This document shows, one piece after another, positions 9,487 to 19,679 of a DNA stretch of 64,000 nt (its first letter is position 1; each line of letters starts with the position of its first letter). Where the stretch lies: positions 30,969,932 to 31,033,931 of the forward strand of contig NC_087064.1 of assembly GCF_963678635.1 (NCBI RefSeq), read 5' to 3'. This DNA is from Symsagittifera roscoffensis. Its lineage: Eukaryota > Xenacoelomorpha > Acoela > Convolutidae. The notes under the pieces are model-generated. The model saw nothing but the letters and a program-made list of their open reading frames with translations, was not told the origin of the DNA and did not search any database. A program made the position numbers and the translations under genes.

Positions 9487-11028
9487 ATGTTTAACTTTCA
9501 ACATTCACAAATAACACAAGACGAATTTGATAAATTAGCCGAACAGCTAATAAAATATTCATCAGTCTATGCAACATCTAAATTTGATGTTGGCAAAATC
9601 AGTTCATCACTACATCTCCCATTAAAACCTGACGCAGTTTTCAGAAAACAAAGAGCAAGTAAAGTACCAATTCATTTACACGATAAAGTGAACAGATTAC
9701 TTGATATTTTAGAACAATACAATATAATCTCACCGGTAAACAAAGAAGAACAACCAAAAGGTAACACATTTATCAACCCTGTTATCATCCTAGCAAAAGG
9801 AGAATCATTAAAAATAGTTCTAGACGCTAGATACTTTAATTCACTAATAGACGAATCAAAATGCAATTGGCCTATTGAACCAATACAAGTTATTTTAACA
9901 AAAAAAAACGGAAAATACTTTACAACCGCAGATATGAATAGTGCATATAATCAAATGCCACTAGATGAACAATCGCGACGCTTAACACAATTTGTTATTG
10001 GAAATCAGCAATATGAATTCAACCGCCTATTCTATGGAATATCCATAGAACCAGCAGCATTTTCAGCTTTTATGAGCAAAATTTTTAGACCACTAATACT
10101 CAAGAAAAACGCAATCACTTATTTAGACGATGTTTTTATGCAATCACAGACAAAAGAAGAAATGTTTAAAGTTTTAGAACATTATCACAAAATACTTCAG
10201 AACGAAAATCTGAAGGCCGCCCCCGATAAATCACACTTCTTTTTAACACGAGTTAAATTCTTAGGACATAATATAGAAAGAAAAACAATCACCCCATTAA
10301 AATCACGCATTGATGCTATTCAAAAACTCCAACCACCAACAAACAAAAAGAAAATCCAAGAATTCCTTTTTTTAAGTAAATATGTCTATAAAATGCAATT
10401 ATACATAAGACCATTTTATAATATACTTAGACAACAAAATAATTTTGAATGGAACACAGAACATCAAGCACGATTTGAAGAAATTAAAAAACTCCTAACT
10501 GAACAAATTTCGAATACAATTCCAGATCCAAATCAACCATTCTATGCAATGTGCGATGCTTCGAATTTTGGCATCGGCGCAGCATTATTACAATCACACA
10601 ATGGCACAAACAAAATGAATCTTATATCAGCAAATTCTCGATTATTCACTCAAGCAGAGCTACGACTCTCAACTCTAATGAGAGAGTGTACAGCTATAAT
10701 ATATACACTAACAGAATATGAATTTCTGATACTTGGATCAAAACATCCAACAGTTCTTTTCACAGATCACAAACCAACCATTTTTCTCTTTACACAAAAA
10801 TATAATCCAAATCACCGAGTTTATAGATTTCAACTAATTCTAATGAAATTCCCAAACTTACATATAGTTTGGACAGCAGGAAAAAATCTTGCATTACCAG
10901 ACACATTAAGTCGAAATACACCACCTGAATTACTTACACGTAAAACTACAGTTGAAATACCCAAAAATATAAAATTCTACCTTGCAGAAAACGAAACATC
11001 ACCCCGACTAGAATGCAATATGCAGTAA
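9487..11028 (+). CDS. pol: Reverse transcriptase-RNase H
   Basis: 513 codons. Fingers and palm carry LDARYFN, motif A with Asp149 (TADMNSAYNQM) and the catalytic YLDD at 212-215, then the FLGH motif. RNase H follows with Asp357 (CDASNFG), Glu400 (MREC), Asp427 (FTDHKP) and a late Asp in LPDTLSR. All catalytic residues are present. The usual LPFGL..AP segment reads LFYGISIEPAAF, which is unusual. The frame is open upstream to 9454, so a -1 shift from gag is possible, or the ATG at 9487 may be used. Its 3' end overlaps integrase. It copies the element RNA to DNA in cytoplasmic particles. Confidence 0.95.
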   Translation: MFNFQHSQITQDEFDKLAEQLIKYSSVYATSKFDVGKISSSLHLPLKPDAVFRKQRASKVPIHLHDKVNRLLDILEQYNIISPVNKEEQPKGNTFINPVIILAKGESLKIVLDARYFNSLIDESKCNWPIEPIQVILTKKNGKYFTTADMNSAYNQMPLDEQSRRLTQFVIGNQQYEFNRLFYGISIEPAAFSAFMSKIFRPLILKKNAITYLDDVFMQSQTKEEMFKVLEHYHKILQNENLKAAPDKSHFFLTRVKFLGHNIERKTITPLKSRIDAIQKLQPPTNKKKIQEFLFLSKYVYKMQLYIRPFYNILRQQNNFEWNTEHQARFEEIKKLLTEQISNTIPDPNQPFYAMCDASNFGIGAALLQSHNGTNKMNLISANSRLFTQAELRLSTLMRECTAIIYTLTEYEFLILGSKHPTVLFTDHKPTIFLFTQKYNPNHRVYRFQLILMKFPNLHIVWTAGKNLALPDTLSRNTPPELLTRKTTVEIPKNIKFYLAENETSPRLECNMQ

Positions 11029-13139
11029 AAACTGACGTTGAACAATCACAGATAAACAATCTACAACACTTCCCACTCTATTTAGATTGCCAAAATAATC
11101 ACTACGAAGTTGATCTACTTGGAACATCAACTTTCAAACCAATTCCATACTCACAATGGATAAAAAATAACACCCAACAAAAAAGAGTAAAACAACACTC
11201 GCATAAAAAAGACCTTTTTCCATTAATTGAAAAAGAAAACCTAACTGATAAAATAAATTTATCAGGACCACAAACAAACGATTCAAAATACACAATAAAT
11301 CAAGTATTTGACCTCCATGACCCACTTGATACAATTCCTTTATCTAAATTAGAAATAGAAAACATTTTTCTCCCCCCAACAGATAAAATTACAATTAATA
11401 CTTTGAAACAATATCCAAATCTTGACCCAGTAATTAGACAACTAAAATCATGGCACAAATATAAAACTAAACCCGTCAAGGCAGATACAACTATTTTAGG
11501 AAATAAAACACTCCTCCGATATTTTCGAAAATTCAATAATACAACAATTAACGAAAACACAGACCTTCTAGAATACAAATTAAATGAATCTACAGTTCCC
11601 TGTCTCCCTCTAAGTATGATTCTTATAGCTTTTAATATTTCACATACACAAAACATTAAAGGACACTCTGGATCAGAGAAAACATATTCAAATTTCATAC
11701 AAAACTTTTATTTTCCAAATGCACCAATTTGGATAAAAGTACTATGCAATGATTGTATAGTATGTCAGCTAAATAAACCTTATCCAAATCAAAAACAAAT
11801 AGCACAAAAACAAGATTTTAAAGGACAAAGTTTGTACTTTAACCACCGTATTTCATTTGATACAAAAGGACCAATTTCACCCTCATCCGAAGGAAACTCC
11901 TACATTATGGTAATTGTTGACGCGTTTACACATTATGTAGCACTTAACCCAGTACCACATTGTAACGCTTATTATGCTTACACAACACTATATGAACACT
12001 GGATAGCCAAATTCGGACTACCAGAAATTCTAGTTACAGATAACGGTACAGAATTCATAAATAATGAAATTATCACACTATGTCATCTATATAACATCAA
12101 ACACAAACCACGTACATCTCACGCACCTTGGACAAACGGCTTAGTCGAAGGTATGAACCGTTCACTACAAGAATATCTTAGATGTATCATCAATGGAAAT
12201 GATACAAGATATACCGAATGGTCAGCAGATGTAAAACTATTTCCCTTAGCATATAATTCACAAATCACGACAACTCTAGGAATGTCACCATATGAAATGG
12301 TTTTTAATCAAAAGCCACGCAAATCGATTATGTTTACAGCAAACTCTCATAAAAATGCACAAAGTTATTGTCAACCCGTTAAAGAATCAATTTGTTACAA
12401 CTTACCTTTACATACACACGATGAAGATCATTTTCATCACCCACAAATTCTTAAATTAGCCTCCGGTACACACACCGAATGGATTTTAAACAGAGATAAA
12501 AAACACAATGAAATTTACCAAAAAGTAACAAAAAAGTTGTTACAAAGCCAAAATATTAATGAAAAAATAAATTCACGCTTTACACCAGCCTCCGATTTAA
12601 AAATTGGAACATTTGTTTTAATACCCAATTTTAACACTCAAAAAGGAATCTCTAAAAAACTACAACCCCTTCGTAAAGGACCATACCAAATAATTGCCAA
12701 ACCCACTGATGTCACATATAAAGTTACCGACTCAGACAAAAAAGAAATTGTTCAACACCGAAACAACCTATTACCTTATTACCCAAAAGAGTACGCACTG
12801 CGCGAACTAACTCAATTATATTCTTTCACAGGTTTAAAAGTTATTCAAAATTATCCACATACAGAAAATAAAACAAAGGAACAACATGACATTCACCTCG
12901 AAAACCAAAATAAAAAATCAACTACAACAAAAAACAATACAAAAAAGCTCGATCAAAATACACCACAAAAAGAAAGAAAAAAAAGAAAAATGATAGAAAA
13001 AATAATACCTCAAGAACAAATCGACAAATCAGAACATAGAGAGTCATCACGACTTAGAAATCAACCACGTAAAAACTATAAAACATTCATTCCACAATCT
13101 AAAATATTAAAGAAAGTCGAATTTCAAAAACAGCTTTAA
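11013..13139 (+). CDS. pol: Integrase
   Basis: 708 codons. Zinc-binding HHCC: His211, His218, Cys248, Cys251. Catalytic core: Asp283 (FDTKG), Asp343 (VTDNGTEF) and Glu379 (GLVEGMNRSL), the D-D-35-E spacing of retroviral and Ty3 integrases. A GPY/F motif (RKGPYQII) sits near residue 556, then a Lys/Arg/Gln-rich tail. The first 190 or so residues before the zinc domain are long and unassigned. The ATG lies 16 bases inside the RT ORF, and the shared open stretch is 73 bases (10956-11028, -1 direction). I see no classic slippery heptamer in that overlap, so internal initiation is as likely as frameshifting. Confidence 0.94.
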   Translation: MQYAVKTDVEQSQINNLQHFPLYLDCQNNHYEVDLLGTSTFKPIPYSQWIKNNTQQKRVKQHSHKKDLFPLIEKENLTDKINLSGPQTNDSKYTINQVFDLHDPLDTIPLSKLEIENIFLPPTDKITINTLKQYPNLDPVIRQLKSWHKYKTKPVKADTTILGNKTLLRYFRKFNNTTINENTDLLEYKLNESTVPCLPLSMILIAFNISHTQNIKGHSGSEKTYSNFIQNFYFPNAPIWIKVLCNDCIVCQLNKPYPNQKQIAQKQDFKGQSLYFNHRISFDTKGPISPSSEGNSYIMVIVDAFTHYVALNPVPHCNAYYAYTTLYEHWIAKFGLPEILVTDNGTEFINNEIITLCHLYNIKHKPRTSHAPWTNGLVEGMNRSLQEYLRCIINGNDTRYTEWSADVKLFPLAYNSQITTTLGMSPYEMVFNQKPRKSIMFTANSHKNAQSYCQPVKESICYNLPLHTHDEDHFHHPQILKLASGTHTEWILNRDKKHNEIYQKVTKKLLQSQNINEKINSRFTPASDLKIGTFVLIPNFNTQKGISKKLQPLRKGPYQIIAKPTDVTYKVTDSDKKEIVQHRNNLLPYYPKEYALRELTQLYSFTGLKVIQNYPHTENKTKEQHDIHLENQNKKSTTTKNNTKKLDQNTPQKERKKRKMIEKIIPQEQIDKSEHRESSRLRNQPRKNYKTFIPQSKILKKVEFQKQL

Positions 13140-13732
13140 ATTTATATTTAATAATTTTTGCACCTCTGAATTATTTTGAACTTTCATTTTTCAAAATAAC
13201 ATGCTGACAAATACGCAACGATTCTAGTTCATAATTAGCCAATAGGATTCATCCAATCCGTCACCTTCTCTAACTCTAACACAGATCAACTAGACGAACG
13301 ATATTAAACTCCAGGCATATCTATAACTATAACTTTGCGACCTCCAGGTCAAAAATAAGCAAACCATTCCAACTTGACAACTAAAATAAATATCACCATA
13401 ATATCATAACCCTCCCTTATCTAATAAACCAAAGATCAACAATATTTCCCCAACTCAGACCTCAAATACCCCCCAAACAAATATGTTAAATTAGCCTAAA
13501 GTAAAAGAACGACCATTTTACTTAGCCTAAAGTATAAAAATCTCAAAAATACCCCAGATTATTTGACAAATGAAAATAAAGACAAAGAAGACCTCCCGAT
13601 CACCATAAAATTTGCCCCCAACAATTTTTCCCAAAACTGGACCCACTTGTCAAAAAACCAATAAATAATTCGACCACACTTGAAAATTGCCTCAAACAAC
13701 AAAAAATATTCGATCGAGAAGCCATTTCTTAA
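13140..13732 (+). other. Non-coding spacer between integrase and the accessory genes
   Basis: About 590 bases without an open frame of note. TTAGCCTAAAGTA occurs twice (near 13490 and 13523). Such a spacer could hold splice acceptors or a promoter for the downstream ORFs, which is inference only. Confidence 0.5.
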
Positions 13733-13963
13733 ATGCTCTTCTCTCGATCAGTTACCATAATTCTAAACATTCTCGCAAACTTTTTCACAATATTTAAACC
13801 TTTCATCATATTTCTTTTTGATACCTTTGAATCTTTTATAATAATCTTAATCATTTTTTGCAATATTTTTTTAATTTTCTATTCCATATTTGAACTATAC
13901 CTCCAGCTTTCAAAAGCTATTGACTATATCCACAGGTACGATTCACAAAACTTATCTAAATGA
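13733..13963 (+). CDS. Tiny membrane protein 1
   Basis: 76 codons. Two hydrophobic stretches (residues about 6-28 and 33-57, rich in Phe, Ile and Leu) look like membrane helices and are followed by a short polar tail. The stop overlaps the next ATG by four bases (ATGA). Size and layout recall small hydrophobic viral proteins, but there is no family match. Hydrophobic frames arise easily in T-rich DNA, so coding status rests on the tight overlap and position. Confidence 0.45.
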   Translation: MLFSRSVTIILNILANFFTIFKPFIIFLFDTFESFIIILIIFCNIFLIFYSIFELYLQLSKAIDYIHRYDSQNLSK

Positions 13964-14148
13964 TACGAACCATTTTTAGTAGAACAGATATTTTTTTACT
14001 ATTTGTAATTTTTATAACATTTCTATCATCCCTCATCTTGACAATATGCAAATGTATAAAGAAAGCAATTATCACATTCGCCCTAGCAACAATCCTCCTA
14101 ATACTTTTTCTAGAAGAATACTACAATAAACATAAATTTTTTCACTAA
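13960..14148 (+). CDS. Tiny membrane protein 2
   Basis: 62 codons, starting in the ATGA overlap with the preceding ORF. Two hydrophobic segments (about 11-31 and 36-51) are separated by a Cys/Lys-rich turn (CKCIKK). It ends in TAA at 14146. The same frame continues after a second TAA (14179) into the long Pro-rich frame. It may therefore be the membrane-anchored N-terminus of that protein, cut off by stops in this copy, or an independent small protein. Confidence 0.4.
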   Translation: MIRTIFSRTDIFLLFVIFITFLSSLILTICKCIKKAIITFALATILLILFLEEYYNKHKFFH

Positions 14149-14181
14149 AAGAATAGATCAAAAACCATCAAAAATTGCTAA

Positions 14182-15276
14182 CCACAGTCTTCACCGACAT
14201 CATCCCAGGAAAACCCGACACCACCTTCAACTACCCAAAACCCCCAAACATCTACACGAATTTCTTTTCAAGATAACCCATATACCTTTGAAGAACGACA
14301 CGCTCGCTTATCAGAAACACTAGAACCAGTTCAACGACAAGCACCTCTAAGCGAACCAACATATAACTTATACCCAACACTACCACAAGAATTAAGTAGA
14401 ATACGAAATCCTAGTCAAAACCAAAATACAGTCGAAATAAATAGACAAATTATACATCCTCGACGAAACAGAAATTTTCAAACTCCCCGAGTTCATTTTG
14501 ATATACCTCAATCCCCATCACAAAGTACACCAGAAAACCCCATTGGTATATTACCAGAAACCCCTACGCTTTTTTCACAACGTAGCACCTCAAGCCTACC
14601 ATCAGATTACTTAGGTTCAACACCAACATCTGAACAAATACGTGAAAATCCCTTTAACCCTACAAACCAAACATCACGACTACCATACTGGACAACACAT
14701 TCATTCACACAAGGTGAACCAAATTTAATCAATGATCCAATAGATATTTCTACGGATACAACAACATCCCCATCACTACCAGAAACATTATCACTACCAT
14801 CAACACCATCAATAAGCCAGATTTCACCACCACCTTTTAACTTAAATTTCCCAAATAACCTCGACGCTAGATATCGAGAACAATCATCAACAAATATTCC
14901 TTTAAGACTAGACTGGAATACATTCACAGCACCTCCACCATTATTTGGACAACACCTAGAAAGTAACCGACTCCACAACTGGGCACTAAATAGACTACAA
15001 TATAGACAAGACATTCACGAAGACATTCGTGCTCATAACATCCAAATACTCTAACAGAATAGTCTACAATTAAAATTTGAAATCACGGTTAAATTAAACA
15101 ACATTACTCAACATCCCTATCCATTAAATCCACCAAATATAACAGCTCAATCCCTACCACCACCATTTATAACAACTGAAGTAATATACAAATACGACAG
15201 ATATACCAAAAAGACAATTGGTTACATCACATTTTATAACCCATACTCAGGATTGTCATACACATGTATATTCTAA
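14182..15276 (+). pseudogene. Pro/Ser/Thr-rich accessory frame without a start codon
   Basis: Frame 1 is open from 14182 to 15051, meets TAA at 15052-15054, then stays open to TAA at 15274-15276. It contains no ATG before the first stop. The product would be rich in Pro, Ser, Thr and Asn, with helical, charged sequence just before the first stop. The 3' end overlaps the env-like ATG by 13 bases. Options are a spliced exon (an AG ending at 14187, CCACAG, precedes it), a continuation of tiny membrane protein 2 broken by stops, or a decayed gene. No homology is recognised. Confidence 0.45.
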
Positions 15277-17880
15277 AAATTTTAATTTTTCTCCAACTCC
15301 TTTTTCTAATAACCTCAAATGAAAACATAAACCCTTCCCCCCGCACAGGACCCCAAAATTTATTAGTAACACATTACGATTGTGACGAAAACGAACAAAA
15401 AACATTACACAAATATGCAATAAATCAAGTATCACAATGCGAAACAGAACCACAAGCTATAGAAACAACAAATGTAATAGCGACACTTTATTCAAAAGCC
15501 CGAGCAACAACAGTTAAAGGATATAAATTCACAGCGACATTTTCCGAAAAGAAAGTACATTGTTCACAAGTCTCAAATGGAAATAAAAACCGACTTGACC
15601 ACGAATCATTCTACCAAAGTAATATCGAACGACTTCTACATCTCAATCCCGAAGATTGTAAAAATGAGTTACTAAGACTCAATATCACAAGAAATAAAAA
15701 CACTGATAGAAAATTAGTATATTTCCAAGTTTTTGCAGATTCTGTACATCAAGCAGAACTTGAAAGATATCAAGGACATATAAAATTAGATAAAAATACC
15801 CATACAACGGCGCACACGGAAGATTAACTTATGATATACACGATAAACACTGGATACCACACATTGGTATAAATGACCCATCAAACTGCAAAGCAGACAC
15901 AAAAAATTAAGGATATCAAGAAATCATGTTTTTTGATTGGAAAATACAACTCGAAAAAATACAACTCACACGCGATTTATCAGACAACACAATGATCTAT
16001 CAAGGAATTAGATTACCTTGTAAAAACGACCAAGGCTATTGTGACCCTACAACACGAACACAAGCAACAATTGTTTGGTTCCCTGAAGACACATGTACAA
16101 CATTTCAAGTAGCAAAAATACACGCTCGTATGATAGAATTTCACGAAAAATATTTCATACAATCAATTCCATATGAACAAGTCCATACATCACGAAGACA
16201 AAGTTCTAATTTTAGAAACATACACAATATAGAAGTAAATTGACACGTTTTCAAATATATCAAGAAACAGAACTTGCATGTAAATAAAGAAATCCACTTC
16301 ACAAAACACAATACTCCGAGATATTAGTTGAATACGAAAAAGGATTCGACATGACCACTGGAAAAGTAAAAATCGACCCATACGCCACAAGTCACCCTAT
16401 AAACGAAGGAACATCATATATACCAGTTGATTTTCAAAAAAGTAAAAATCAACCTGGTGGACATCTAAAGCCCCATGACACTAGAAGCACACGTTTACAA
16501 GAATTATCACTAATGAATAAAACATATTTCGGTAACATCCACTATGATATTCACCTAGATATGAAATAAGACTACACAATTAGCCGAATTTTTCAAGAAA
16601 TGCCACTATCTGAATTAGAAACACTTCACCAGCTATGCGAATTAGAAAGGACACAAATCCTACAATCACTTGCACTAGCAGTATTAAAAATACCCTACGC
16701 AGGATATTTACTATCAGGAAATAGATCAAATTTTTTAGATTATGAAGGAAACATTTTATGGTTTTATACCTGTACCAAAAAAGTATCACCACTATATGTT
16801 TTTGAAGATAAACGATGCTATAAAAGAATCCCTATCTTTTATAAGAATAAAGTACACTTCGTTGACACACTTTGAAGACGAACCTATTTCTGGGATACCG
16901 CAGTCCCATGTGGATCAGAAAATAGCCACAATGTAGTTCAACTGAACCCTGATGAAGATAAATATTATCTTCTTACTCCATATCCCACATTAATGCAATC
17001 ACTCAAAAAATTTTCACCTGAAAGCATTAGAGCTATTGTTCGAAACCCAAATATTGACTTACAATCAATTGGAAGATATTCAAAATCCGATATACAACAT
17101 CACATTAGAACACAACAATTTCAAGAATTATTAACACAAATGGACACGATACAAAGACAATCAATTGACCAAAACTTACGCAAACTTGCCGAAACAGCAG
17201 GATTTGCAGATATTTATACACAAGACTATAGCGGATATTTTAAAGACATTAAAGACTATATATATCTAAACGGTGAAAAATACCGACCACAAGATATTTC
17301 ACCTATAAATGTTTTTAGCTTTGTTACACTAAAAAATGAAATTCTCGATTTTCTAGGATGGCCCTACTACATCTTAGAAAAATTGACTATTTTATACGCA
17401 ATGTTTAATTTTATAGGATTTCTTTTTTCGCTTTTAAAAGGAATCTATAATACATGCGCTATACACACACAAGTAAATAGACAAGCAAGTGTAGCACGCA
17501 TACTATTTGCAGGATTTTTTGGAATTTTTTCATCATCAATAAACAAAATTCTTTTAGATGCACAAATAAAGGAATACAACACAAAAATAGCAACAAGACA
17601 GAACACATACGACGAAGAACATAACAATGTAGACATCACGCCTACAGCACCACAGTTACCACCACTACCACATAACCATCCATTATCACTAGTCCCACGA
17701 AATTTTCGAAATTTAGCAATAACAAATAATCCAAATTTTAGACCAACTATATCACAAAGTCCCATTCAACATATAATGACACACCATTCATTAGATGAAA
17801 ATACATATGAACAAATCATAGAACAACCCCATACCACCGCTTTTCAGTCTCAAAATAATAATTTTTTTAGCCCACGATGA
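15264..17880 (+). pseudogene. env: Env-like membrane glycoprotein, broken into three frames
   Basis: Segment 1 (15264-15827) starts with a signal peptide (about 18 hydrophobic residues) and a Cys-containing ectodomain. Segment 2 (15926-16243) is in another frame and has paired Cys (LPCKNDQGYCD). Segment 3 (16351-17880) is in a third frame with in-frame TAA at 16567 and TGA at 16873. It includes a CYKRIPI motif, two hydrophobic segments (about 17380-17460 and 17490-17560) and a polar tail with PTAP at 17641-17652. The Cys pattern and this motif recall glycoproteins of env-bearing BEL/Pao and Ty3 elements and related arthropod viruses; this is from memory. It would mediate membrane fusion in infectious relatives. 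The breaks make this copy non-functional unless splicing or recoding bridges them. Confidence 0.7.
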
Positions 17881-19679
17881 GCCGACAACTTGGATCCATA
17901 CACCGCTCAAATTCACACCCAACCAACCTCAACACTCCAATTACAATAATTCCACTTTTTGCTTTCCCACCACCCGATTTCCCAACCAATAATATAACAT
18001 CAGGCATGAATTCAGACACTAATTCACACATCTCAGTTTTATACTCCATCTCACAACTCAATAACCCAGATATTGAAACCCCTGACGAATTTGCAGACTC
18101 TGAACCATCTCCATCCAATAATTTTCAAACCAATCCCTCAGTTTTTTCGAAACCCCCTTTTCAACCAATCCCACCATATAACCCACTCCCATCCATTTCT
18201 ACACCCTCCTATGCTTCACAAGTTACCCCAACCTACTCAGATCGATCATCCAATTCTCCAGACACCCCCCAAATCTCCCAAGAACTAGATAATTTTATCA
18301 CCTTACAACAACAACCCTTCCACCTTGAAAACCCCACTATAAATCAGATTTCATCCACAATAGAATCATCAAACCCACCTACCCCTACACCCTCTTCAGC
18401 TTATACCGCATCATTAGCACCATCATCCACATCCACCGAATCATCAATTAGCACTAATAGAGCTTACCGCACTTTCAAAAGAAAATTCCCAAACCATCCA
18501 TTTCCAACAAAACCAGGAACAGCCCGTGAATATATTAATCATCCAAATCACACTAACACGAAAGAATTTTTAGCAATCGCGTTACCTTCATTTCCACAGT
18601 ATACTTTGAACACCCCTACAGATACTAACGATACACGTAGCTTTGTAGATGAACAAGTTTTAATGCCTACACTTCATTGGACATCATATTATCATTTTAC
18701 TAACCCCCTTTGCCTACCTTTATCTAATACTCACATCGATATAGAACGAAATCAAGATATGCTATATCGACTCACTACACCACTAACACATAGACAATTT
18801 ACTTACATCGGATATAAAAAATCACTAAAAACATACACTGCACCCCGAGCTAACGAATATACGCTAGAATATTACGATCATAACATCATCCGAACTAACC
18901 AAGACCAATTTTTAGATGATGATCGCTTCGCTAACCCACAAATCACAGAACAATTTTTCATCAAAACACCATATGTTTTTACACTCAATATATTTGATCG
19001 CAAATTCGACCACATCATTTCTGAAGCACTAACCGACACACAAGCTTACGAAAGTTTTAAAGAAAGATTTCAATTATTTTCACTAACCTTTCATTTCCTT
19101 GCACCACATGAACGAGATTTGCACTGCTCACATGACATTCTGTTACGCACTAAACAAACCCACACATATACATATTACCGCTTTATACAAAATCACTTTG
19201 ACCTACACACTCCATCAAGACAACCACACCATCGTTTTCAATTTATTAACTCTAAATACACATCACCATTTTTTCTTAACTTCACATATTGCATCAAAGA
19301 TACTAACCTTCACGGTATTCTTCGCAATTATGATCCCATAACCCAAATGTATATTTTTTGTCCCATCGCAAAGACCTTCAACGCAGAAGAATCCAGACCC
19401 TTCCTTATCCCACATGAATTTGTTCAACCTATAGAAATCCCCATATTAGAATTCATCCACAACACTAAATATAACCACAAATTATATAATCTCATCCAAA
19501 ACACACCTTATGATTTTGCAGTTGGCACTGAAGAACTAAAAACCATTAAAGCACTTCAATTGCTTTGGCCACTGCTTCAAACTAAAAACATCATTCGCAT
19601 ACTAGCAAAGTTACTAACAAATTCCGACATAATCCACGACATCTTCCCCCACGGTTTTTCCCCGACGACTAACAGGTAA
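17877..19679 (+). CDS. Unknown 600-residue ORF after env
   Basis: 600 codons, intact, starting in an ATGA overlap with the env-like stop. Residues about 1-200 are Pro/Ser/Thr/Asn-rich and probably disordered. Residues about 205-600 look folded, with many aromatic and His residues, scattered Cys and no obvious membrane segment. There is no signal peptide and no motif I know. A long ORF after env is unusual for Ty3-type elements. Its intactness beside a broken env block suggests it matters for the element or was added recently. Function unknown; a structural or regulatory role is possible. Confidence 0.75.
   Translation: MSRQLGSIHRSNSHPTNLNTPITIIPLFAFPPPDFPTNNITSGMNSDTNSHISVLYSISQLNNPDIETPDEFADSEPSPSNNFQTNPSVFSKPPFQPIPPYNPLPSISTPSYASQVTPTYSDRSSNSPDTPQISQELDNFITLQQQPFHLENPTINQISSTIESSNPPTPTPSSAYTASLAPSSTSTESSISTNRAYRTFKRKFPNHPFPTKPGTAREYINHPNHTNTKEFLAIALPSFPQYTLNTPTDTNDTRSFVDEQVLMPTLHWTSYYHFTNPLCLPLSNTHIDIERNQDMLYRLTTPLTHRQFTYIGYKKSLKTYTAPRANEYTLEYYDHNIIRTNQDQFLDDDRFANPQITEQFFIKTPYVFTLNIFDRKFDHIISEALTDTQAYESFKERFQLFSLTFHFLAPHERDLHCSHDILLRTKQTHTYTYYRFIQNHFDLHTPSRQPHHRFQFINSKYTSPFFLNFTYCIKDTNLHGILRNYDPITQMYIFCPIAKTFNAEESRPFLIPHEFVQPIEIPILEFIHNTKYNHKLYNLIQNTPYDFAVGTEELKTIKALQLLWPLLQTKNIIRILAKLLTNSDIIHDIFPHGFSPTTNR

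Noticed and set aside
10956-11028. Classic -1 slippery heptamer for RT-integrase
   Set aside because: No X XXY YYZ heptamer in the RT frame was found in the overlap.
13960-17880. Alternative genetic code in which TAA or TGA is sense
   Set aside because: KATNAL2, gag, RT and integrase all read and stop normally. The env-block stops are a mix of TAA and TGA with true frame changes, which fits decay.
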